64,000 bases of DNA from Vibrio barjaei (GTDB lineage Bacteria > Pseudomonadota > Gammaproteobacteria > Enterobacterales > Vibrionaceae), in the NCBI RefSeq assembly GCF_001639065.2, contig NZ_LQXO02000012.1, positions 62,001-126,000 of the forward strand. Reading direction: 5' to 3'. Position numbers and translations under genes: made by a program. Of this stretch, positions 33,473 to 42,095 are shown one piece after another. Position 1 is the stretch's first letter; every line of letters begins with the position of its first letter. The notes below the pieces were generated by a model. It was not told where the DNA came from and did no database searches. It worked only from the letters and a program-made list of their open reading frames with translations.

Positions 33473-34824
33473 CACAACAAAAACACATCGTCCTCATTGA
33501 CGACGAACACGACGTAGTAGAAGCAGTAAGTGAAATGCTAGAACTTGAAGGTTTCGCAGTTACGGCGTTCACTGACCCAAGAAAAGCGCTACGATCACTT
33601 ACCAATAACAGTCGCTCGGTTGTGTTGTGTGACGTCAGGATGCCCTCGGTCGACGGACTGACATTGTTGAGCTCAATTCAACATCGTGCGCCACAAGTTC
33701 CGGTTTTATTGATGAGTGGTCATGGGGATATTCCGATGGCTATCGAAGCAATGAAGTTGGGGGCGTTCGACTTTATCGAAAAGCCGCTTAATGCCGATGA
33801 GGTGATCGCCAAGCTCGATTTAGCTCAGTTACAAGCGCAACAAACTCTCGTTAGTACCCAATCTCTGGAGTCGACCGACAGCGAAGCGATTGAATCCGTG
33901 ATTATTGGTCAATCTAAAGCGATGGAAACCATACGTAAGCAAGTGCTCGCGCTCGCTAACACAGGGGTGGATACCATCATTAATGGTGAGACAGGAACAG
34001 GAAAAGAAGTCGTAGCAAGAGCGCTTCACCAGTTTAGTCGCCGACAAGCCAAACCATTTGTCGCTATCAACTGTGGTGGAATGACCGAGAGTATTATTGA
34101 AAGTGAGCTGTTTGGTCATGAAGCGGGGTCGTTTACCAGTGCCAATAAAAAGCGCATTGGCAAAATTGAGCAGGCTAATGGTGGTACGTTGTTTCTTGAT
34201 GAAATAGAGAGTATGCCCATAGCGGTACAGATAAAACTACTGCGCGTTATTCAAGAGCGAGTCATTGAGCGTGTGGGCGGGAATGAGTTAATACCAGTGG
34301 ACATTGTTGTCGTAGCGGCCAGTAAGGCAGATCTTGCAGCATTAAGTGATACTGGCGAGTTCCGCTCGGATCTTTTCTATCGCCTTAATATCGCCAGTCT
34401 TAATCTGCCGCCATTGCGTCAACGTAAAGAAGATATCCAGAGTCTATTTAGGCATTTTGTTGGCCAGGCGAGTCAGAAATACAAGACTCGACCTTCCACG
34501 ATTTATTCGGAACAGATTCAACAGCTATCGCGTCATGAGTGGCCGGGTAACGTGAGGGAACTACGTAACGTTGCGGACCGTTTTGTATTAGGCATCGTTG
34601 GTGATGGCTTTGATTTGCAAACGCCAATACAAGACGCCAGTGAGACTGAGTTTGCATTTGAAAAACAGATGGAACAATACGAACGCAATGTATTGACTGA
34701 GGCGTTAATTGAATCGGCTGGCAACATAAATGATGTCTCTAGCAAATTGAACTTACCGCGTAAGACGCTCTATCGGAAAATGAAAAAGCACCACTTGGAT
34801 AAGGACGATTTTAAAGTGACCTAA
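33469..34824 (+). CDS. Sigma-54-dependent response regulator (NtrC family)
   Basis: A 451-residue regulator with a receiver domain (phosphorylated Asp55 in VVLCDVRMPS), an AAA+ domain (Walker A GETGTGKE, Walker B NGGTLFLDEIES, sensor region ASKADL) and a C-terminal Fis-type helix-turn-helix (GNINDVSSKLNLPRKTLYRK). The sigma-54 contact loop that is usually GAFTGA reads GSFTSA. It follows the kinase gene with a 4-bp overlap. It probably activates the sigma-54 promoters at 34952 and 36509 from the shared upstream motif described separately. Confidence 0.9.
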   Translation: MTQQKHIVLIDDEHDVVEAVSEMLELEGFAVTAFTDPRKALRSLTNNSRSVVLCDVRMPSVDGLTLLSSIQHRAPQVPVLLMSGHGDIPMAIEAMKLGAFDFIEKPLNADEVIAKLDLAQLQAQQTLVSTQSLESTDSEAIESVIIGQSKAMETIRKQVLALANTGVDTIINGETGTGKEVVARALHQFSRRQAKPFVAINCGGMTESIIESELFGHEAGSFTSANKKRIGKIEQANGGTLFLDEIESMPIAVQIKLLRVIQERVIERVGGNELIPVDIVVVAASKADLAALSDTGEFRSDLFYRLNIASLNLPPLRQRKEDIQSLFRHFVGQASQKYKTRPSTIYSEQIQQLSRHEWPGNVRELRNVADRFVLGIVGDGFDLQTPIQDASETEFAFEKQMEQYERNVLTEALIESAGNINDVSSKLNLPRKTLYRKMKKHHLDKDDFKVT

Positions 34825-34873
34825 GGCTTGAAGAGTGATGGAGATAATGGCAAGTCGCTTAATGAGTGGTGAA

Positions 34874-34891
34874 GGACAATAGTGACCCAAT
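34874..34891 (+). promoter_or_regulatory. Putative upstream activator site 1
   Basis: GGACAATAGTGACCCAAT stands about 60 bp before the first sigma-54 promoter. It matches the site at 36434-36451 in 14 of 18 bases. The imperfect GGACA/TGACC dyad suggests binding by the NtrC-type regulator. Confidence 0.5.
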
Positions 34892-34951
34892 AGCCAGTGT
34901 TCTTTGTAAGTGGAAGTTCTAATTAACTGAAATTAAATAGTTTTATTGTTT

Positions 34952-34967
34952 TGGCATGAAGGGTGCA
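34952..34967 (+). promoter_or_regulatory. Sigma-54 promoter of the glycerophosphodiesterase gene
   Basis: TGGCATGAAGGGTGCA fits the -24/-12 consensus with the exact GG-N10-GC spacing. The predicted start is about 34977. It follows the sigma-54 regulator gene and precedes the phosphodiesterase gene by 145 bp. Confidence 0.8.
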
Positions 34968-35111
34968 AATCACGTGCTTGTGATAATTTTGTCACATCCT
35001 TCACGGTAAAATAGGGTGTAGAAAACCAACGTTTTCGTTCCTATAAACGATAAACCGTGACCACTAACAAGGATTGATTCTCGTAGAGTAACGAGATGAA
35101 AGGAGAACTAA

Positions 35112-36329
35112 ATGAAGCACATACTCACAGCAGTGGCAGGCGTCCTGATGGCAGTAAGCTCAGCAAGTGTTTGGGCTGATGAACCCGCCAATTTGGGGCC
35201 AAGACCGGCTTATCTGGTGAATAGCATGGATGATAGCCCTCTTAAAGATAAGCTACAGAGTTGCAGTAATGGCGCGTTTGAGCGCAGTGATTTCTCTATC
35301 GGACACCGTGGTGCTGCGATGCAGTTTCCTGAACATACTAAAGAGTCTTATCTAGCTGCAATTGAGATGGGAGCGGGTGTACTGGAGTGTGATGTTACCT
35401 TCACCAAAGACAAGCAACTGGTTTGTCGTCACTCTCAAAGTGATTTGAACACAACAACCGATGTATTGGCACACCCAGATCTTGCAAAAAAATGCACCAT
35501 ACCTTTCCAGCCAGCTGATCCATCTACCGGTAAAGACGCACAAGTTGAGTGCCGCACATCAGACTTTACTCTGGCGGAGTTTAAGCGTTTGAAAGGCAAA
35601 ATGGATGGCGCTAACCCGAAAGCGACCACTATCGAAGAATACATGCAGGGAACGCCAAGTTGGAGAACGGATCTGTATGCACAAAGTGGTACGTTAATGA
35701 CCCATGCAGAGAGCGCTGCTCTGTTTAAGAAGCATGGGGTCAAAGTGACGCCGGAGCTAAAATCTGCAGCGGTTGAAATGCCGTTTGATGGCTTTAGCCA
35801 AGAAATGTACGCGCAAAAATTGATTGATGAACTCAAAGCCGCGGGTTTTGCGCCTTCCGATACCTACGTTCAGTCATTTAACCTAGATGACGTGAAATAT
35901 TGGATTGCCGAGACTCCGGAGTTTGGCGAGCAAGCAGTGTATCTTGATGACCGTGTCTATGAGCAGAAAGACTTTGTTGCTTCTCTAGAGAACATGAAAG
36001 ATCTGCATAAGCAGGGCGTCAATATTATCGCCCCACCGTTGTTCGCGTTAGTGCAACTTGATGACAAAGGACAAATAGTGGCATCTGATTATGCGAAACT
36101 GGCCAAGCAAGCTGATTTAGACATTATCGCTTGGACGCTGGAACGTTCTGGACCATTGAACAATGGCGGTGGATGGTACTATCAATCAGTCAAACCAGCT
36201 ATCACGAAAGATGGTGACATGATGGTCATGCTAGATGTACTAGCCAAAGATGTAGGTGTGTTGGGTGTGTTTAGTGATTGGCCGGCAACAGTGACCTATT
36301 ACGCTAACTGTATGGACATCGAATCGTAG
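35112..36329 (+). CDS. Periplasmic glycerophosphodiester phosphodiesterase (GlpQ-like)
   Basis: A 405-residue GDPD-family enzyme with a signal peptide cleaved near residue 22 (VSSASVWA). Active-site residues are His65-Arg66 ([14 protein letters not shown]), Glu92 and Asp94 ([11 protein letters not shown]) and His107 (LVCRHSQSD). The rest of the barrel includes the [14 protein letters not shown] strand near the end. It hydrolyses glycerophosphodiesters in the periplasm to glycerol 3-phosphate or a related polyol phosphate and an alcohol. A sigma-54 promoter lies upstream and a terminator after it, so it can be expressed separately from the Phn-type importer. Confidence 0.87.
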   Translation: MKHILTAVAGVLMAVSSASVWADEPANLGPRPAYLVNSMDDSPLKDKLQSCSNGAFERSDFSIGHRGAAMQFPEHTKESYLAAIEMGAGVLECDVTFTKDKQLVCRHSQSDLNTTTDVLAHPDLAKKCTIPFQPADPSTGKDAQVECRTSDFTLAEFKRLKGKMDGANPKATTIEEYMQGTPSWRTDLYAQSGTLMTHAESAALFKKHGVKVTPELKSAAVEMPFDGFSQEMYAQKLIDELKAAGFAPSDTYVQSFNLDDVKYWIAETPEFGEQAVYLDDRVYEQKDFVASLENMKDLHKQGVNIIAPPLFALVQLDDKGQIVASDYAKLAKQADLDIIAWTLERSGPLNNGGGWYYQSVKPAITKDGDMMVMLDVLAKDVGVLGVFSDWPATVTYYANCMDIES

Positions 36330-36346
36330 ATTTTTGAAGGTATAGT

Positions 36347-36368
36347 AAGGGCCTTCGGGCCCTTTTTT
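36347..36368 (+). terminator. Rho-independent terminator after the phosphodiesterase gene
   Basis: AAGGGCC-TTCG-GGCCCTT followed by further T forms a typical tetraloop terminator. Confidence 0.9.
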
Positions 36369-36399
36369 AGTGGCGTTAATCTTTGCAAAAAAAAAGTTG

Positions 36400-36451
36400 G
36401 GACAAAACTGACTCAAATGACGGTTTGTTTAATGGACACTTTTGACCCATT
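36400..36451 (+). promoter_or_regulatory. Putative upstream activator sites 2 and 3
   Basis: GGACAAAACTGACTCAAA (36400-36417) and GGACACTTTTGACCCATT (36434-36451) lie 34 bp apart and about 75-110 bp ahead of the second sigma-54 promoter. They share the GGACA-N5-TGAC core with the site at 34874. Repeated sites at this distance are what an NtrC-type enhancer looks like. Confidence 0.5.
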
Positions 36452-36508
36452 TAGCTAACGTGTTTGAGTGGTGTAATTTAACTAATTGAATAATAAGAAT
36501 AAAATTGT

Positions 36509-36524
36509 TGGCACGTCGCATGCA
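36509..36524 (+). promoter_or_regulatory. Sigma-54 promoter of the Phn-type importer operon
   Basis: TGGCACGTCGCATGCA has a full -24 box and GG-N10-GC spacing. It stands 46 bp upstream of the binding-protein ATG. Confidence 0.85.
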
Positions 36525-36569
36525 ATATGTGACGTGATTACAACAACAACGTGAAAATAAGGTTTGAAT

Positions 36570-37610
36570 ATGAAAATCAGTGTTAAAGGACTGTTAATCG
36601 CCACCTCGCTGCTTGCACCTTCCCTCGCTCTAGCAAATGAATGCTCTAGCCGCGGCGTACTTGACGATAGATACTGTGATGAAAACAACGATTTGGTCGC
36701 TGACTCTCCGAAAAATGCCGATGAGTGGGTTGACCCAAGTACCTTAGTATTTACCTACACTCCAGTAGAAGATCCGGCATTGTACAAAGATGCGTTTGCT
36801 GACTTCCAAGCACATTTGAGCAAGATTACTGGTAAACGCGTAATTTACTACACGGTGCACTCAAACTCTGCTCAGGTTGAAGCGATGCGTTCTGGCCGAC
36901 TTCACGTCGCAGGCTTTTCGACAGGTCCTACAGGTTATGCAGTAAACTTGGCAGGCTATGTCCCGATTGCAGTAAAAGGTGACGAAGCTGGCTTCCAAGG
37001 CTACAACCTGATTACTATTGTTCGCAAAGACAGCGGTATTAACGACATGTCTGACTTAAAGGGTAAAAAGGTTGCTCACACTTCTGCTTCATCCAACTCT
37101 GGTAACCTAGCACCACGCGCACTTTTCCCTGCTGAAGGACTTGTACCTGACCAAGACTACAAAGTGCTTTATTCAGGTAAACATGACCAATCTATTCTTG
37201 GCGTCTACAACGGCGACTATGATGCCGCGCCAGTCGCGTCAGACGTCTATGACCGCATGGTTGCAGCGGGTCGTGTTGACGATTCAGAACTAAAAATCAT
37301 CTACCGCAGTCCTCGCTTCCCAACTTCAGCATTTGGTTACTCTTATAACCTGAAACCAGAACTGGTTGAGAAAATCAAAGAGGCATTCTTTAGTTACCGC
37401 TTTACCCCAGAAATGAGCGCTTCGTTTAAAGGCGCTGACCGTTTCTCACCAATCACTTATCAAGAGGAGTGGGGCGTGATTCGTGATATCGCACATGCCA
37501 CGGGTACGGCTTACACCAAGGCGGGTCTGAAGAAGTTGGCTGAGAAAGATGCGGCGAAGCGTGCTAAGAAGAAAGCTGCGGAACTAGCAAAGCAAGCTAG
37601 CACTCAATAA
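36570..37610 (+). CDS. PhnD-like periplasmic binding protein
   Basis: The ATG at 36570 gives 346 residues, preferred to a TTG two codons upstream. AATAAGG precedes it. The signal peptide MKISVKGLLIATSLLAPSLALA ends near residue 22. The mature part is the phosphate/phosphite/phosphonate-binding family (PhnD-like): SGRLHVAGFSTGPTGYAVN, the DLKGKKVAHTSASSNSGN block and YSGKHDQSILGVYNGDYDAAPVASDVYD. The C-terminal tail is rich in Lys and Ala (from about 325). It probably captures a phosphonate or phosphomonoester released by the phosphodiesterase. A hairpin follows before the ATPase gene. Confidence 0.85.
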   Translation: MKISVKGLLIATSLLAPSLALANECSSRGVLDDRYCDENNDLVADSPKNADEWVDPSTLVFTYTPVEDPALYKDAFADFQAHLSKITGKRVIYYTVHSNSAQVEAMRSGRLHVAGFSTGPTGYAVNLAGYVPIAVKGDEAGFQGYNLITIVRKDSGINDMSDLKGKKVAHTSASSNSGNLAPRALFPAEGLVPDQDYKVLYSGKHDQSILGVYNGDYDAAPVASDVYDRMVAAGRVDDSELKIIYRSPRFPTSAFGYSYNLKPELVEKIKEAFFSYRFTPEMSASFKGADRFSPITYQEEWGVIRDIAHATGTAYTKAGLKKLAEKDAAKRAKKKAAELAKQASTQ

Positions 37611-37643
37611 CTCCCCCCTAATTTAAACCATTAGATCTTTGTT

Positions 37644-37672
37644 AACTATGCCCTCAAGGGTAGGGCATAGTT
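37644..37672 (+). terminator. Intercistronic hairpin after the PhnD-like gene
   Basis: A perfect 11-bp stem, AACTATGCCCT/AGGGCATAGTT, with a 7-nt loop. The T content after it is modest. Like the other importers in this window, it lies just behind the binding-protein gene. Confidence 0.75.
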
Positions 37673-37738
37673 CATTCAAAATTTGCCTAAGACGCTGAAC
37701 AATCGAGAGCGAATTAGGGTAAGCACAAGGAAAGCAGT

Positions 37739-38509
37739 ATGGCTGTAGCAAGCTACGACGGAATCAAAATCAATAACCTATTCCATGAATATGTCGCAGG
37801 TAAGCCAATCCTAAAAGGGATCGATATTGATATCGATGAACCGGGGATTATCGCGATCATTGGCCCATCTGGTACTGGTAAAAGTACCTTACTTCGATGC
37901 ATCAATCGTCTCAACGACCCAACATCCGGTGAAATCCTGTTTGAAGGAGAAGACCTAACTAAGCTAAAGGGTCAAGAGTTGAGAAAGCAGCGCCGACACA
38001 TAGGTATGGTGTTCCAAGAGTACAATTTAGTTGAACGTTTAACGGTTATTGAGAACGTACTAAGCGGCCGTTTGGGGTACATGAGTGCTTGGAATGCGTG
38101 GCGACGTAAATACTCTTCAGAAGATCTTGCTAAAGCATTTGAACTGCTCAATTTTGTTGGTTTACAAGATTTTGCTAACCAGCGAGCTGATAGCCTGTCT
38201 GGTGGTCAGCGTCAACGCGTTGGTATTGCAAGAGCTGTGATGCAAGACCCTTATATTCTGCTTGCCGATGAACCGACTTCGTCTTTGGATCCAAAAACCG
38301 CTGTGGAAATCATGGAGCTGATGGAGACCTTTGCTGAGCAGAAGAATATTCCGGTGCTGGTTAATATCCACGATGTGAACCTAGCGAAGCGATTTGCAAA
38401 ACGCATTATCGGCATGTGTAACGGCAAGGTACATTATGACGGCAGCCCTGAGGGAATTACCGAAGAAGATCTGAAGATCATTTACGGAGGTGAGTCATGG
38501 CTGGACTAA
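37739..38509 (+). CDS. phnC: PhnC-like phosphonate-type ABC ATPase
   Basis: A 256-residue ATPase with Walker [10 protein letters not shown] (about 42-50), Q-loop [12 protein letters not shown], signature [17 protein letters not shown], Walker [14 protein letters not shown] and the switch His in [11 protein letters not shown]. The insertion [20 protein letters not shown] is typical of PhnC. It overlaps the first PhnE gene by 13 bp. The symbol denotes family; the imported compound is unproven. Confidence 0.88.
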   Translation: MAVASYDGIKINNLFHEYVAGKPILKGIDIDIDEPGIIAIIGPSGTGKSTLLRCINRLNDPTSGEILFEGEDLTKLKGQELRKQRRHIGMVFQEYNLVERLTVIENVLSGRLGYMSAWNAWRRKYSSEDLAKAFELLNFVGLQDFANQRADSLSGGQRQRVGIARAVMQDPYILLADEPTSSLDPKTAVEIMELMETFAEQKNIPVLVNIHDVNLAKRFAKRIIGMCNGKVHYDGSPEGITEEDLKIIYGGESWLD

Positions 38510-39294
38510 CTCCGAATGCAAAAATCAATGTTGAAAACCCATTCAAACCGTCGTGGACAAGTCGCGCGATTGTTGTTGCGGTCGTGGCGTATCTGTTTTA
38601 CAGCGTCTCGACGTTGGGTCTGACATTTGACCGATTAATCATAGGTTTTGGTGAGAGTGAACGACTGATCTCTCGTATGATTCCACCTGATTTTTCTCGC
38701 ACTAACTTGTTATTGAGTGGTTTAGCGGAGAGCTTGCAGATAGCTATCATTTCGAGCTTTTTCGGCATCGTTATTTCGCTCTTTTTGGGTCTACTAGCTG
38801 CACGAAACCTGATGCCTTTAATTGTGTCCACTCCGGTGCGAGGCTTTATCGCATTATGCCGTTCGTTCCACCCAGTCATCATTGCCATCTTGTTTGTTAA
38901 AGCGGTTGGGTTTGGCGCATTGGCGGGTATTTTGACGCTGGTGTTCGCGTCAATAGGGTTCATTGCCAAGCTATTTGCTGAGGCGATTGAAGAGATTTCC
39001 TTTAAGCCTGTAGAGGCGATTAGAGCAACCGGAGCAAGTTTTGCCAGCGTGATTCTATACGCGGTAATGCCACAAGTGTTTACTCGCTTCATCGGCTTTG
39101 CCAGTTATCAGCTTGACTCCAACTTACGTAACTCAACCATGGTCGGGATCGTTGGTGCTGGTGGACTTGGTGGTACCTTGTTCTCCGCATTCCAACGCTT
39201 TGATTATGATTTCGTTGCCGCCATTCTCATCACCATTATTGCACTCATTTTGGTTGGCGAGTTCTTGTCTAATATCGTGAGGAGAATCTTCTAA
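38497..39294 (+). CDS. phnE: PhnE-like phosphonate-type ABC permease 1
   Basis: A 265-residue permease with six predicted helices and the coupling loop [22 protein letters not shown]. It begins inside the ATPase gene (13 bp) and its stop shares one base with the next permease start (TAATG). It pairs with the second PhnE-like protein. Two different PhnE chains are usual in this transporter class. Confidence 0.87.
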   Translation: MAGLTPNAKINVENPFKPSWTSRAIVVAVVAYLFYSVSTLGLTFDRLIIGFGESERLISRMIPPDFSRTNLLLSGLAESLQIAIISSFFGIVISLFLGLLAARNLMPLIVSTPVRGFIALCRSFHPVIIAILFVKAVGFGALAGILTLVFASIGFIAKLFAEAIEEISFKPVEAIRATGASFASVILYAVMPQVFTRFIGFASYQLDSNLRNSTMVGIVGAGGLGGTLFSAFQRFDYDFVAAILITIIALILVGEFLSNIVRRIF

Positions 39295-40097
39295 TGACCA
39301 CAGCAGCTATTGATAAAGAGTGGCAACGCTTTACTCCCAATGAGCGAATTGCGCGTTTCGCCGTGTATTTGTGCCTCGTATCTGCCATCGTTTGGTCATG
39401 GCAAACGGTGGAAGTGATTCCAGAGTTTTTGTATGACGCGCCAGCGCAATTTGCCGACATGTTTCAGCGTATGGTGCCTTTGGATTACGCTTTCTACCCG
39501 CAAACCATTCATGCGGCGATGATAGAAACGCTGCATATCGCAACACTGGGTACACTATTTACTTTGATTATTGCAATACCTCTCGCGCTGCTTAATGCAC
39601 CGAATATTACACCAAGCAAAACATTAAACTGGATTGCTCAGTTCTTCTTGGTATCTTCGCGCTCAGTGAACTCATTGGTTTGGGCGCTATTGTTTATTGC
39701 GCTGTTTGGCCCCGGTGTTCTGGCTGGCATTATGGCGATTGCGATCCGCAGCGTCGGTTTTGTAGGGAAACTGCTGTCGGAAGCCATTGCTGAAGTGAAC
39801 ATGGGGCCTATCGAGGCATTACGAGCGACAGGTGCGTCTTGGATGAGCGTGATTGTCAAAGGCTATTGGCCTCAAGTAATGCCCGCTTTTTATTCGATTG
39901 TGTTGTTCCGTTGGGACATCAACGTACGTGAATCTGCAGTGCTTGGCTTAGTTGGGGCTGGGGGGATCGGCGTAGTTCTTAACGATGCTCAAAACCTATT
40001 CGAATGGCAGAAAGTCTCAATGGTGTTAGTGACGATTTTCGCAGTCGTTATTATTGCTGAAGCCTTAGTCATTCACATTCGAAACAAGTTAATCTAG
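39294..40097 (+). CDS. phnE: PhnE-like phosphonate-type ABC permease 2
   Basis: A 267-residue permease similar in layout to the preceding one, with the loop GPIEALRATGASWMSVIVKGYWPQ. It closes the importer operon; a strong terminator follows. The channel is the heterodimer of the two PhnE-like proteins. Confidence 0.87.
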   Translation: MTTAAIDKEWQRFTPNERIARFAVYLCLVSAIVWSWQTVEVIPEFLYDAPAQFADMFQRMVPLDYAFYPQTIHAAMIETLHIATLGTLFTLIIAIPLALLNAPNITPSKTLNWIAQFFLVSSRSVNSLVWALLFIALFGPGVLAGIMAIAIRSVGFVGKLLSEAIAEVNMGPIEALRATGASWMSVIVKGYWPQVMPAFYSIVLFRWDINVRESAVLGLVGAGGIGVVLNDAQNLFEWQKVSMVLVTIFAVVIIAEALVIHIRNKLI

Positions 40098-40114
40098 TTG
40101 ATTTATAGCCAATA

Positions 40115-40140
40115 AAAAACGGCCGTTATGGCCGTTTTTT
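40115..40140. terminator. Bidirectional Rho-independent terminator
   Basis: AAAAACGGCC/GGCCGTTTTT (10-bp stem, GTTAT loop) has A and T runs on both sides and serves both the importer operon and the convergent HAD gene. Confidence 0.9.
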
Positions 40141-40147
40141 ATTGCTA

Positions 40148-40930
40148 TTAACTTTGCTTGAGCGCAATCAGTTTCTCGGCAAACTCTGCAAATCCGAAGC
40201 CACCCGGCTTAGTCATCACAAGGCTAGGCTTATGTTCTAGCTTATCCCAATAGTGCGTAATGTTGGCCACACCCACGGTGAGAGGTAAGCGCTCAAACAT
40301 CAATTGATCATTAAGAGAGTCCCCTACGTAGCAGCACTGCTCATCAACCTTATGGCCCTCAATGCCTTTGCCTTTCAAGAAGCTGAGAGATGAGTGGCGT
40401 TTAGAGTGGTCACCATACCAAGCATTAATATGAATAGAACTTGCAGTAGCATGCGCACCCAAAGCATGGATTCGAGTCAGTACCTGTTGAACAATGTTCG
40501 GATCTACAGGCTCACGGTTCTGACCAATATCAATGGCAACTTCGCATAATCGATAGGATTGGTCGAGAGTTAACGCTAAATCAGGAAAATCGCTCAATAT
40601 ATCCAGCACTTGCTGTTTGAGTTTGGCTTGATCTGCGCGAATCTGATTCAAAGGTCGCTCGGTGGTTATTTGCAACGCGCCATCTTTCTTTTCCAACAAG
40701 AATGCACCATTTTCACCGAGTACCGCATCCACTGGCCACAACTGAGCAATATGGTCACACCATCCTGCACAAGCACCAGTCACCGCCACCACTTTGATGC
40801 CATTATCTCGCAGAGACTGTAGGGCGATGAGAGTGTCAGGAGGCAAGGAGCCATCCCACGTTAAGGTGTCATCAACATCGGTCAGAACCCAGTTGATCTG
40901 CTTCCATTCTGAAGAGAGTGGATTGGTCAT
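40148..40930 (-). CDS. HAD-superfamily hydrolase (Cof/IIB type)
   Basis: The ATG at 40930 (260 residues) is better than a TTG at 40945. Motif I is TDVDDTLTWDG with nucleophile Asp18 and Asp20; motif II is VVAVTGACAGWCD; a cap domain occupies about 85-185; motif IV is YVGDSLNDQLMF. Such IIB enzymes dephosphorylate sugar phosphates and similar phosphomonoesters in the cytosol. It converges on the Phn-type importer and could remove phosphate from the imported compound, but it may be unrelated because it is on the other strand. Confidence 0.82.
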   Translation of the reverse strand: MTNPLSSEWKQINWVLTDVDDTLTWDGSLPPDTLIALQSLRDNGIKVVAVTGACAGWCDHIAQLWPVDAVLGENGAFLLEKKDGALQITTERPLNQIRADQAKLKQQVLDILSDFPDLALTLDQSYRLCEVAIDIGQNREPVDPNIVQQVLTRIHALGAHATASSIHINAWYGDHSKRHSSLSFLKGKGIEGHKVDEQCCYVGDSLNDQLMFERLPLTVGVANITHYWDKLEHKPSLVMTKPGGFGFAEFAEKLIALKQS

Positions 40931-41245
40931 ACTTTCTATTCTCAATTGTACTTTTTATCGTGTTTTCAATAGTACCAAAACGGCAAAATTATGCAGTGAC
41001 GTAGGTAGATTTAGCTATGCCTATATGACGTTTGAAGCGTTGGAACACACTCAAATGTCACAATGTATGTCTGGTTTTCGCCGCTTATGCCCGTTTCCCA
41101 CAGTCAATGCCCGTTTTTTTGTGTGGTAAACCAAACAATCGGGCAAAAGTGGTCACTGAAAAATCTAGTGTGAGCTGGGTCGTAGTTTTTTTGGCCTTTT
41201 CGATTAATCTGTTAATAACAGCAAAGCAGTTGGTAGTAGGAAACG
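40931..41245. other. 315-bp region between the HAD gene and fucR
   Basis: It must contain the divergent promoters of the HAD gene and the fuc regulator. I see no full CRP site or clear dyad. No gene inside is supported. Confidence 0.5.
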
Positions 41246-42016
41246 ATGCAAGCAATTACCAGAGCGAATTTTATCTTGGGTTTAATTTCAAAGGTTGGTC
41301 AAGTTTCAGTTCAAGACCTGGCATCGGAATTAAATGTGTCGGTGGAAACAATTCGTCGAGACCTTAAAACTTTGGATAAAAAAGGTGAATTAATTCGTAC
41401 TCATGGTGGCGCTATAAGTAAGCGTTATATTGATGAAGGAACGTCGTTTACTAATCGAGCCTCAAGCAATATGCAAGACAAACAAGATTTGGCTAAACAA
41501 GTTATTGAGCATATTTATGAAGGTGCCGTTATCGGTTTAGACGCTAGTTCTTCAAGTTGGCTAGTTGCTCAAGCATTACCTGATATTCGTTGTACGATTG
41601 TAACCAACTCGTTGAATAATATTAGTGTCCTATCTGGGAAAAAGAATATAACGATTATTAGCTTAGGTGGTCACTACTCAGAAAAATACAAATCATTCTA
41701 TGGTTTGATTGCCAAAAATACTTTGCAGGAAATGGCGCTTGACCTGAGTGTAATCTCTTGTGTGGGCTTTGATGAACATAGTGGTGTGTGGGATTCGAAT
41801 GAATACAACTACGAGATAAAAAAGACGCTCATCCAAGTGTCGAGCAAGAATATTCTTATTGCGGATAAGAATAAATACAAGAAACGAAGTTTATTAAAAA
41901 TATGTAATTTTTGTGAAATCGATATATTGATTTCCAATGCGGAAATTGAAAGTGATATTCATGGTGATATGAATTCAATTTCAAATCCAAATAAGTGCAT
42001 GATAACACCAATATAA
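41246..42016 (+). CDS. fucR: DeoR-family regulator of the fucose operon
   Basis: A 256-residue DeoR/GlpR-type regulator: N-terminal HTH VSVQDLASELNVSVETIRRDL, the hinge GELIRTHGGAI, and a sugar-phosphate-binding DeoRC domain with AVIGLDASSSSWLVAQ and SLGGHYSEKYKSFYG. It precedes fucP in the same direction by 79 bp. In E. coli FucR activates the fuc genes in response to L-fuculose 1-phosphate. The symbol is assigned mainly from position and family. Confidence 0.83.
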   Translation: MQAITRANFILGLISKVGQVSVQDLASELNVSVETIRRDLKTLDKKGELIRTHGGAISKRYIDEGTSFTNRASSNMQDKQDLAKQVIEHIYEGAVIGLDASSSSWLVAQALPDIRCTIVTNSLNNISVLSGKKNITIISLGGHYSEKYKSFYGLIAKNTLQEMALDLSVISCVGFDEHSGVWDSNEYNYEIKKTLIQVSSKNILIADKNKYKKRSLLKICNFCEIDILISNAEIESDIHGDMNSISNPNKCMITPI

Positions 42017-42095
42017 AATAATTAGTTTAATCCAATAACGTGAAACAGTATCCAACATTAATTTGGAGGGTACAGTATATCTAAAGGAAAAGAAA

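Noticed and set aside
35435-35836. Minus-strand 133-codon frame opposite the glycerophosphodiesterase
   Set aside because: Antisense to a catalytic-domain gene, without start signals.
38598-39092. Minus-strand 164-codon frame opposite phnE
   Set aside because: Antisense to a clear permease; the composition is that of a reverse-read membrane protein.
40794-41129. Plus-strand 111-codon frame at the HAD/fucR gap
   Set aside because: Much of it is antisense to the HAD gene and the rest covers the promoter region; no known family.
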